Positions 1 to 6,448 of a DNA stretch of 15,407 nucleotides are shown here, in pieces. The stretch comes from CAYWNK01 sp964459495. GTDB lineage: Bacteria > Planctomycetota > UBA1135 > GCA-002686595. The DNA lies in contig CAYWNK010000153.1 of the NCBI GenBank assembly GCA_964459495.1, forward strand, positions 1-15,407. Reading direction: 5' to 3'. The notes under the pieces are model-generated. The model ran no database searches. It was not told the origin of the DNA and saw only the letters and a list, made by a program, of their open reading frames with translations. Position numbers and translations under genes: made by a program. Every line of letters starts with the position of its first letter. The first letter of the stretch is position 1.

Positions 1-1965
1 CTGCGGGACTTGGCGCTGAGCATCCAGGGCGACGCCGAGCGACGCGAGCTCCTGCTCGAAGCGGCTGCCCGCGCGCTGCCGGCGGAGCAAGCGCTGCCGC
101 TAGCCCTCGGACTCGACGCCGCGGACGCGCAGGTGCTGTGGCGCAGCGCAGGCGAATCCGAGCGCATCGAGCTCGGGCTCCTGGCTCCCTGGCTCTCGCC
201 CGACATCGACCCGGAGCTGCGCATGGCAGCCGCCCGAGAGTTGGCCCGCGGACTGGCTGGACCGGAGGCGGAGCGCAGCAGCGAGCTCTTGCTTGGGCTT
301 GTGGCGGGCGCCGATTCCGCCCTGGCCGAGGCGAGCTTCCGTTGGCTGGCCGCAGCCGCGGGCGAGGGAAGGATCCAGTGGGACGGGCCCTTCGGGGCCT
401 GGGCCCAGCTTCCGCGCGACCGGCGCATCGAGCTGCTGGAGCACTTGCCGCGCAGCAAGCCCATGCCGTTGTTTTGGCCCTTTGCCCTGGAGCTGATCGA
501 AGATCCCGCCACGCGCAAGCCCGCGCACATCGAACTGCTCAAGGGCGCCCAGCCATCCAGCGCCGTGAACGGCACCTTGAACCGCATCTTCGAAGGTGAG
601 TTGGGGGCCTGTCTTGATCCCGCGGCCCCCAAGAAGATCTACCGCAAGGGCGAGCGCCTCGCCTACGCCTGCCTCCTCGCCATGGGGCGCGGGGGCCGGG
701 ACGCGGATTTGTTGGCCGCAGACCTGCGGCGGATGCGCCTGTTCCTGGTCGACAACCCTGGGCGGGCGGAGTCCCTTGCCGAGAGGCTCATCGCCATGCT
801 GGCGCACACACCCCGGGGGCGCGAGGAACTCGCCTGGGCACAGGTGCGTCCGCTGACCAGCCGCCTGCGCATCGAAGCGTTTCTGCAGCTGGCCGCGGCC
901 CAGGTACGCGGGGACGGGGACGCCTCCGAGCTGCTCGGCCCCTTCGTCGAGGAGCGGCTGACCGATGCCTACCTCGACTGCGACGAGCCCCTGCGTCTGC
1001 GGCTGCTGGCCGCCCTGGCGGATTCGCGCCTCGGGTCACGCCCTCTGCTCGTTGGGCAAGCCGCACTGCCCAGCGTGGCTGAGCCCCTCGCGGAGAGGGC
1101 GCTGACCTCACTGGTGGCGCGCGCGGACTGGGCGCCGGTGGAAGAGGTGCTGCTCGGCCGAGGTACCCCCGAGCGCAGGCTTGCCGCGGTTCGAGCGCTG
1201 GGGGCGGCCCCGCGGGGCCCCGGCTGGGATGGGCCCGCGGTGGATCTGCTGCGAGGGGCCCTGGCCTCTTCGGGAGCACCGGCAGGCGCCGCACGTCCCA
1301 GTGAAGAAGGACCCGGTCGCGAGTTCGAGCTGGCGCTGCTGAACCAGCTGCTGCTGCGGGAGGCCTTCGGCGACGCCGACGTGCAGCGGCTTTGGGCCGG
1401 TCCACTGGCCTCGGCCCCGCCGGATCTGGCGCAGCGCCAGGCCGGGACCGGACGGGCCGCCGCGGCCTTCCGCTGGCGGGGCGAGCTGGAACTGATCGAA
1501 GGCTTGGCCGCCCGCGGCCTGCTGGAAGCGGCTCTACAGGCCTGTTCCGAGCCCTGGCGCCTAGACGGCCAGTTCCTGGGCGCCGCCTCCCTAGCCGCCG
1601 ATGGGGGACGACCCGGCGCGGGAGCGCAGCTCGCTGGCCTCGCCCTGGTGGCCTTGGCAGGGGAGGCACCGACCGCGGCCGGTGCACTGGCCCAGGTCCG
1701 GGCCCGGGGCCTGGCCTTCGACGGGGCGGTGGCAGCGGGAGACCACGTGGCGGCCGCCTTCCACGCCGACCGCATGACCCTGCGCCTGCGGGTGGGCGGG
1801 GCGCCGGCGCGGGAGATCGTCCGGCGCGGCTCCTTCTCCGGCGCCTTCGAGGCGCACCGTTTTACCCAGTCCGAGCGCCTGGACGCCCGCGCCCGACGGG
1901 AGCGTGCGGCGGGCAACGATTCGGCTGCCGACCGGTTCGCAGCTTTGGCCCGGGACGCGCGCTGA
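1..1965 (+). CDS. Large alpha-helical (HEAT-like) repeat protein, 5'-truncated by the window edge
   Basis: The reading frame is open from base 1, so the gene most likely starts upstream. A TTG at base 10 is only the first start-type codon inside the window and has no visible ribosome binding site. The visible 655 codons are rich in Ala, Leu, Arg and Glu and contain many amphipathic helix pairs with short turns, resembling HEAT/Armadillo-type solenoids (for example around residues 70-110 and 330-410 counted from base 10). No catalytic motif, signal peptide or membrane segment is visible in this part. The last 40 residues are charged (Arg/Asp/Glu/Ala), probably a terminal helix. Third codon positions are strongly G/C, as in neighbouring genes, which supports real coding over the antisense open frames. 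The stop is 22 bases before the first possible thyX start. I do not recognise the family; the repeat assignment is inference from composition and periodicity. Confidence 0.75.
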   Translation: MRDLALSIQGDAERRELLLEAAARALPAEQALPLALGLDAADAQVLWRSAGESERIELGLLAPWLSPDIDPELRMAAARELARGLAGPEAERSSELLLGLVAGADSALAEASFRWLAAAAGEGRIQWDGPFGAWAQLPRDRRIELLEHLPRSKPMPLFWPFALELIEDPATRKPAHIELLKGAQPSSAVNGTLNRIFEGELGACLDPAAPKKIYRKGERLAYACLLAMGRGGRDADLLAADLRRMRLFLVDNPGRAESLAERLIAMLAHTPRGREELAWAQVRPLTSRLRIEAFLQLAAAQVRGDGDASELLGPFVEERLTDAYLDCDEPLRLRLLAALADSRLGSRPLLVGQAALPSVAEPLAERALTSLVARADWAPVEEVLLGRGTPERRLAAVRALGAAPRGPGWDGPAVDLLRGALASSGAPAGAARPSEEGPGREFELALLNQLLLREAFGDADVQRLWAGPLASAPPDLAQRQAGTGRAAAAFRWRGELELIEGLAARGLLEAALQACSEPWRLDGQFLGAASLAADGGRPGAGAQLAGLALVALAGEAPTAAGALAQVRARGLAFDGAVAAGDHVAAAFHADRMTLRLRVGGAPAREIVRRGSFSGAFEAHRFTQSERLDARARRERAAGNDSAADRFAALARDAR

Positions 1966-1975
1966 GCCCCGGCCC

Positions 1976-1981
1976 TAGACT
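1976..1981 (+). promoter_or_regulatory. Candidate -10 box for a leaderless thyX transcript
   Basis: The hexamer TAGACT matches the bacterial -10 pattern TAnnnT. It ends six bases before the GTG at 1988, so a standard -10 to +1 spacing would put transcription start on the start codon itself. No convincing -35 box is seen. The absence of a Shine-Dalgarno motif agrees with a leaderless mRNA. This is a pattern match in a short 22-base gap, so confidence is modest. Confidence 0.35.
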
Positions 1982-1987
1982 ATCCAC

Positions 1988-2803
1988 GTGACCACCTCCC
2001 CGACGCACCCCATGTCTACCTCCGCAAGCAGCGTCCCCGATGGCGCCGTCGCCACGCTCGATGACGGGCTCGGCTTCGTGTCCCTGGTCGACCGCATGCA
2101 GGAGGACCCTGCCCTCAAGGTCGTCAACGCCGCGCGCATCTCCTACGACAAGCGCAAGCAGGCCTTCGACGAAAAGGACGCCAAGCTCTGCGGCTTCCTC
2201 TGGCGCCACGGGCACACTTCGCCCTACCGGCACACCTATTTCACGTTCCACTGGAAGGCGCCGCTGTTCGTTTTCCGCCAGGCGTTCAAGTACCAGGTGG
2301 GCTCGGGTTGGCGCGAGTATGAGGTCGAGGGACAGAGCGTGTCGCTCGAGGTCTTCGACGTGCTGTTCGACACCGACAAGGGCTGCTCGTGGAACGAGGT
2401 CTCGGGACGCTACGTGCAGTGGACGCCCGAGTTCTACGTGCCCGCCCGCATGCGCGCGAACCCGCCGCACGGCAACAAACAGGCCTCGGTCGAGCTCCCC
2501 GGAGACTTTGATCACGCGGGCGAACGCCAGGCGATGCTCGACGAGTGCGCGGCCGCCTTCGAGACCTACCAGGAGCGCATCGAGCGCGGCGTGGCGAAGG
2601 AAATCGCGCGCATGGTGCTGCCCCAGAACCTGTACACCCAGGCGTATTGGACGGTTTCGTTGCAGGGCATCCTGCACTTCCTCGACCAGCGCCTGGAGCC
2701 CGATGCTCAGTTCGAGATCCGGCGCTTTGCCCAGGGCGTGGCCAAACTGGTCGCCGACGATCTGGCCCAGGCCGGCATCGACCTGGAAAGTCTGCGGAGC
2801 TAG
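1988..2803 (+). CDS. thyX: Flavin-dependent thymidylate synthase ThyX, variant with split signature motif
   Basis: This 271-residue protein should make dTMP from dUMP using methylenetetrahydrofolate and reduced FAD in the cytoplasm. Family features seen are the N-terminal VVNAARISY segment (45-53), HGHTSPYRH (75-82), the NEVSGRY half-motif (136-142), an EFY.P stretch after it, ARMVLP.NLYTQAYW (207-221), and DAQFEIR (239-245), where ThyX proteins bind dUMP. Two things are odd. The usual RHR of the motif RHRxxSxNExSxRY reads KYQ (101-103), recalling the KHQ variants of phage and marine ThyX. About 28 extra residues (roughly 107-134) separate the two halves of the motif. The frame is intact across the insert. 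The start is uncertain: GTG 1988 is favoured by the TAGACT box six bases upstream, but ATG 2012 would give an N-terminus shorter by 8 residues. Neither has a ribosome binding site. No thyA is visible here. Confidence 0.93.
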   Translation: MTTSPTHPMSTSASSVPDGAVATLDDGLGFVSLVDRMQEDPALKVVNAARISYDKRKQAFDEKDAKLCGFLWRHGHTSPYRHTYFTFHWKAPLFVFRQAFKYQVGSGWREYEVEGQSVSLEVFDVLFDTDKGCSWNEVSGRYVQWTPEFYVPARMRANPPHGNKQASVELPGDFDHAGERQAMLDECAAAFETYQERIERGVAKEIARMVLPQNLYTQAYWTVSLQGILHFLDQRLEPDAQFEIRRFAQGVAKLVADDLAQAGIDLESLRS

Positions 2804-2918
2804 CCCCATAGGGGTCGGGAAAAGCGGGGCCTGCGTCCCCCTTGCCCTGAACCCGGAGGCGCGCGCTGCGTTTGACCCTGCTCTCCATTTCGTCCCCTAT
2901 CCAGCATCGCCCCGTGCC

Positions 2919-3872
2919 ATGAATCGTGCCATCCATCGACCGGGCCACCTTCGACACCTCGCCGCCGCGGCCCTGGCGGGACTCGTTGTCTTGGGCGCAG
3001 TCCCGGCCGGCATCCAGGAGCCTGCGCCTGGCCCCGGGGCGCAGGAGCCCGAGCCGGCCGCGCTCAGCGCCGGCGGTGTGCACCTGGATCCGAAGGCTGG
3101 CTTGGTGGCGTTCCCGGTGGCCGTCGAGGTCCGCGACGATCTGCTCGAGTACCTCGTGGTCGCGCCCCACGGCGCGTCGCACGAGTCGATGTTTGTGACC
3201 TGGGCCAATGCCGAGATCGTGAACGCCGGCCTGCTGGCCGCGGGCCTGGAGTCCGGGCAAAACGCGGTGTGGGAGGTCAAGGTCCCCGCGCCCAGCGTCG
3301 AGGAACTGCGCGAAGGGGCCAGCGCCTACACCGTGCACGTGCCGAGCCCCGGCGCGGTGCACCCCTACGTGGGGTGGCGCGAGGCCGGCGAGGTGTACTG
3401 GTTCCGTGTCGAGGACCTGGTGCGCGATCTCGGCCGCATGCGAACGATGCGCCGGCACCCTTGGGTGTTTCTGGGCTCCCGCCTGGTCGCCCCGCCGAGC
3501 CGTCCCGGCGAAACCGTGTTCGCGGCGACGCTGGAGGGCAATTGGATCAATCTGCCCTTCTTCTCGAGCGGGAGCACGCTGATCACGTCGGCCCTGCCCG
3601 AGTGCGAGCGGCAGGACATCTGGCTTCCCAACGCCTGGCTCCTGCCCCATCGGGGAGCGGAGCTGCTGATGGTGCTTTCGACCAAGCCGCTGCCGGCTCC
3701 GACAGAAGCTCTCCTCGAGCGCTTGCCCGAGGTGGTCGACGGGGTGACCGTCGACGAGGAGCTGCTGCGCGGGGATGGCCGCCGGCACGTGCCCGAGAAG
3801 CAGCAGCTGCAGCCAGCGACGCCCGCTGGGGATGGCGGCGAGAGCACTGCCGGCGGAGACGGAGACGATTGA
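2919..3872 (+). CDS. Secreted YdjY-domain-containing protein
   Basis: This 317-residue protein has an N-terminal export signal (basic RHLRH-like start, hydrophobic stretch about 14-31, likely cleavage near Ala30-Gly31). A short Pro/Glu/Gln/Ala linker follows. The YdjY-like core spans about 52-125: a beta-strand segment, LLEYLVV (75-81), the GASHESMF signature (85-92), and ALLxxGLExG-type helix wording at 105-113. A second beta-rich region (about 135-255) contains EGNWINLPFF (206-215) and a WLPNAW segment. The last 30 residues are Gly/Asp-rich. YdjY domains recur in secreted planctomycete proteins but have no assigned reaction, so no enzymatic role is claimed. ATG 2919 is chosen because the signal peptide begins there, although the frame stays open far upstream through thyX. 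No Shine-Dalgarno motif is seen. Its stop overlaps the TTG start of the next gene by four bases, so the two proteins are probably made together. Confidence 0.8.
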   Translation: MNRAIHRPGHLRHLAAAALAGLVVLGAVPAGIQEPAPGPGAQEPEPAALSAGGVHLDPKAGLVAFPVAVEVRDDLLEYLVVAPHGASHESMFVTWANAEIVNAGLLAAGLESGQNAVWEVKVPAPSVEELREGASAYTVHVPSPGAVHPYVGWREAGEVYWFRVEDLVRDLGRMRTMRRHPWVFLGSRLVAPPSRPGETVFAATLEGNWINLPFFSSGSTLITSALPECERQDIWLPNAWLLPHRGAELLMVLSTKPLPAPTEALLERLPEVVDGVTVDEELLRGDGRRHVPEKQQLQPATPAGDGGESTAGGDGDD

Positions 3873-5080
3873 AGGCGTCGTCCTCGACGGGAGCGGGCGG
3901 GGGGCCCTCCGCGGGGAGCTGGGTCCGGCGCTCGATGCGGGCGGTGGGCCTAGCCCGCGCCGCGGAGGCGCTTGCGGTCGGGACGGGCTGTGGATTGGCG
4001 CTGTGGGCGATCTGTCTGCTGGAGGGCACCGCCGGGGGCGCGCGACTCGCGGGGACGTTGACGGGCGGCACCTGTGCAATGGCCGCTTGGTGGCTCGCGC
4101 ATCGACCCCGGGCGGTGGAGTTGGCGCGCAGCATCGATGCCGCCATGGGACAGGGAGGTCAGTTCGTGACGGCCTACCAGCGTGAGAATCAAGGGGCCGA
4201 CGATCGGGCCGGCAGCGCAGGGACGGGCATTGCGGCGCTCCTCGCCCAGCGTGCGCGCAGCGGACTGCGTTGGCGCGAGGTTCGCCAGGCGGTGCTCCCC
4301 GCTTCGCTCGCGTGTGCGGCCGCGCCTTTCGCCGGTGCGGCGCTGCTGGCGGCTGCGCTGCAGTTCCAGCGGGACCTCGCACCGGATGGGATCGCGGCCT
4401 TCGACCTCGACAAAGACGTGCTCAGCGAGCTCATCAGCGCGCGCAACGCCGCCATCTCATCGGGCTCCCTCTCGGATGAAGCGACCGAAGGGGTAGAGAG
4501 TCTGATGCGGCAGGCCGGGGAGCTGCTGGGTGAGCAGGCTGCGGGCAGCCCGGCGGCGTCTCCTGCGGAGCGTTCGGCGGGTCTGGCCGAGCTGCGCGAG
4601 CGTCTAGAAGAGGTGGCGCTGGAGGCCCAGGCCGACCCGGAGGTGGACCTGCATCTTGAGCGAGCGGCGGGGGGGCTGGACGTTCTGGCGCAGCCGTCCG
4701 GGGGAGAGCTGGCCCAGGTCGGAGCCCAGAGCGCGGACGACGAAGCGGCGGGCGATCCGGGGGCGGAGGCCGGGTCCGTCGCCAAGGCTGCGCCGGGGGA
4801 TCCCGCGAGCCAGCCGGCTCAGCGTGGCCAGGGAGTAGGCGGCGGCGACCCCGCTTCGAGGCTCGCCTCCGGCGGCAAGCCCGCGGAGGGCAGCGGATCT
4901 GCCTCGGCGGATCCCCGCGCCAGCAGCGCCGGCGAAGCCAGCGGCCCCGATGGGACGCCGGGGGCCCTCGCGCCAGACTTCGACAAGACACCTGCGGGTC
5001 TCGACTGGCTCGATACCCTGCCCTCCGAGCGCCGGGATCTGGCGCTGCGCTGGCTCGAACGCCGTTCGGGTACCCAATAG
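3869..5080 (+). CDS. Three-TM membrane protein with long acidic, Ala/Gly-rich C-terminal tail
   Basis: From TTG 3869 the product has 403 residues. Three hydrophobic segments are visible: about 32-51, 59-77 and 143-165. Between the second and third lies a cytoplasm-like loop containing ELARSIDAAMGQ. After the third comes a helical, coiled-coil-prone segment (about 180-275), a low-complexity stretch rich in Ala, Gly, Ser, Glu and Asp (about 275-370), and a C-terminal cap DWLDTLPSERRD with an ERR end. The TM pair, loop, TM and coiled-coil order recalls DUF4175-like membrane proteins of Planctomycetes, but I would not assign that family firmly. TTG 3869 is preferred because it overlaps the previous stop (TTGA) and has GGAG at 3861-3864 and 3855-3858. 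The alternative ATG 3935 gives 381 residues and lacks a well-spaced ribosome binding site. Coupling to the secreted YdjY protein suggests a shared envelope role; this is inference. Confidence 0.72.
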   Translation: MKASSSTGAGGGPSAGSWVRRSMRAVGLARAAEALAVGTGCGLALWAICLLEGTAGGARLAGTLTGGTCAMAAWWLAHRPRAVELARSIDAAMGQGGQFVTAYQRENQGADDRAGSAGTGIAALLAQRARSGLRWREVRQAVLPASLACAAAPFAGAALLAAALQFQRDLAPDGIAAFDLDKDVLSELISARNAAISSGSLSDEATEGVESLMRQAGELLGEQAAGSPAASPAERSAGLAELRERLEEVALEAQADPEVDLHLERAAGGLDVLAQPSGGELAQVGAQSADDEAAGDPGAEAGSVAKAAPGDPASQPAQRGQGVGGGDPASRLASGGKPAEGSGSASADPRASSAGEASGPDGTPGALAPDFDKTPAGLDWLDTLPSERRDLALRWLERRSGTQ

Positions 5081-5101
5081 GGCCCGGCCGATGGTGGCGG
5101 T

Positions 5102-5144
5102 GGCGGGTTCGGTGGGCACAATGGCCGCCTTCCGAACCCCCGCC
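5102..5144. repeat. Inverted repeat between the membrane-protein gene and ino1
   Basis: GGCGGGTTCGG at 5102-5112 can pair with CCGAACCCCCGCC at 5132-5144, giving 11 pairs with a two-base bulge around a 19-base loop. It lies 21 bases after the upstream stop and 44 bases before the ino1 start. No T-run follows, so it is not a classic intrinsic terminator. It could be a terminator-like stem, an mRNA-stability hairpin or a protein-binding site. High GC makes chance stems common, so confidence is limited. Confidence 0.4.
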
Positions 5145-5188
5145 CCAAGTCTCCCGATGCCAACCTGGCGACCTCTGCCCCTGAATCC

Positions 5189-6433
5189 TTGACCGACTCC
5201 AACGAACTCGCCACACAGCCCGACTCCGCGCCCGAGGAAGCCCGGTCCGCCCGGCTGGGCCTGTGGCTGGTGGGGGCCCGCGGCGCGATCTCTACCTGCG
5301 TGGCATACGGGCTCGCGGGGCTGCGGATGGGGATGATCGAGCCCCTAGGCCTGGGCACCGAGCAGCCGCCCCTGTCCGGGCTGGGCCTTGTGGATCTCGA
5401 GGACATCGTCCTCGGCGGCCACGATGTCTGTGCCCGTGACCTATCCCGCTCGGCGGGGGAGCTGGTCAGCGCCGGGATCCTACCCGCCGATCTCGTCGGC
5501 GCGAGTTCCCAGGATGCGTCGGCCTACGAGGCCTGCATCCGGCCGGGCATCCTCGACGGGCCCGACGTGGGGATGGGGGACTTGGATCCACGCTCCGCGC
5601 AGCTGGGTAGCCTCGCTCCGCGCGAGCAGATCGCAGCGCTGCAGGCGGACTGGGACGAGTTCGAGAAAGTGGGCGGTCAGGAACGCACCGTCGTCGTGAA
5701 CCTCGCCAGCACCGAGGCCGAGCGCAGCGAGCAAGCGGCTTGGGCCGACCTCGACGAGCTGGAGGCGGCCCTCGATCGCGGCGACGAGCAACCCGCGTCC
5801 TTGCTCTATGCCTACGCGGCCCTTTCATCGGGTCGGCCCTTTGTGAATTTCACGCCGAGCATCGGTAGCGGCCCGCCGGCGCTGCGGGCGCTGGCCGAGA
5901 AGCATGGCGTTCCGCACTGCGGCTCGGACGGCAAGACCGGCGAGACGCTGGTCAAGACGGCGATGGCGCCGATGTTCGCGGCGCGCGCGCTGCGGGTGCT
6001 GTCCTGGCAGGGCTACAACATGCTCGGCAACCGCGACGGCGAGGTGCTGCGCGACCCGGCCCACGCCCAAGCAAAGCTGCGCAACAAGGACGAGGTGCTA
6101 CGTTCGATCCTGGACGCCAGCCACGGCATGCACAGCCAGGTCGCGATCGACTACGTTCCTTCGCTGGGGGACTGGAAGACCGCCTGGGACTTCGTGCACT
6201 TCGAGGGATTCCTCGGCGCGCGCATGAGCCTGCAGTTCACCTGGTCGGGCAGCGATTCGGCGCTCGCGGCCCCGTTGATTCTCGACCTCGCCAGGCTCGC
6301 GGACCTGTCCGCACGGCGCGGCGAGGGCGGGCTCATGACCCACACCGCGTGCTACTTCAAGGCGCCCCTGGGGGGCGGCACCCACGACTTCCATCGCCAA
6401 TACGCCGAGCTGCTCGCCTACGCGGCCAAGTGA
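5189..6433 (+). CDS. ino1: Inositol-3-phosphate synthase (myo-inositol-1-phosphate synthase)
   Basis: This cytosolic NAD-dependent enzyme of 414 residues should isomerise glucose 6-phosphate to 1D-myo-inositol 3-phosphate, the first step to inositol lipids and solutes. Motifs seen are the Rossmann loop GARGAIST (29-36), VVVNLASTE (168-176), VNFTPSIGS (219-227), the active-site stretch SDGKTGETLVKT (246-257, with Lys249 and Lys256), SWQGYNMLGNRDG (272-284), the Lys296/Lys300 pair, and a C-terminal HTACYFKAPLGG segment (385-396). These are the hallmark blocks of the family, and length fits the shorter bacterial/archaeal forms. The TTG 5189 start leaves 22 polar residues before the Rossmann strand. 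Its first four residues (MTDS) equal those of the next gene, which mildly supports the choice. No ribosome binding site is evident. The M3 peptidase starts 15 bases after its stop, so co-transcription is likely. Confidence 0.93.
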   Translation: MTDSNELATQPDSAPEEARSARLGLWLVGARGAISTCVAYGLAGLRMGMIEPLGLGTEQPPLSGLGLVDLEDIVLGGHDVCARDLSRSAGELVSAGILPADLVGASSQDASAYEACIRPGILDGPDVGMGDLDPRSAQLGSLAPREQIAALQADWDEFEKVGGQERTVVVNLASTEAERSEQAAWADLDELEAALDRGDEQPASLLYAYAALSSGRPFVNFTPSIGSGPPALRALAEKHGVPHCGSDGKTGETLVKTAMAPMFAARALRVLSWQGYNMLGNRDGEVLRDPAHAQAKLRNKDEVLRSILDASHGMHSQVAIDYVPSLGDWKTAWDFVHFEGFLGARMSLQFTWSGSDSALAAPLILDLARLADLSARRGEGGLMTHTACYFKAPLGGGTHDFHRQYAELLAYAAK

Positions 6434-6448
6434 AACCGAAGAACGCCC

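Noticed and set aside
2369..2395. Intein or intron remnant as the source of the ThyX insertion
   Set aside because: The insert is far too short for an intein, lacks splice-type Cys/Ser and His-Asn junction residues, and keeps the reading frame.
2804..2842. Short stems after thyX (CCCC-ATA-GGGG at 2804-2814 and GGGG/CCCC at 2827-2841) as a terminator
   Set aside because: Each has only four pairs and no T-run; in GC-rich sequence such stems occur by chance.
2040..2918. Upstream extension of the YdjY frame through thyX
   Set aside because: The extension is Ser/Arg/Thr-rich out-of-frame thyX sequence; the signal peptide starts at ATG 2919.
3269..3868. Upstream extension of the three-TM protein frame through the YdjY gene
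   Set aside because: It reads as Arg/Ala-rich shadow sequence; TTG 3869 has overlap coupling and GGAG motifs.
2286..4382. A 698-codon open frame on the - strand across thyX and the YdjY/membrane genes
   Set aside because: It is antisense to genes with recognisable motifs, its product is Arg/Pro/Ala-rich without any family motif, and long antisense frames are expected where third codon positions are nearly all G/C.
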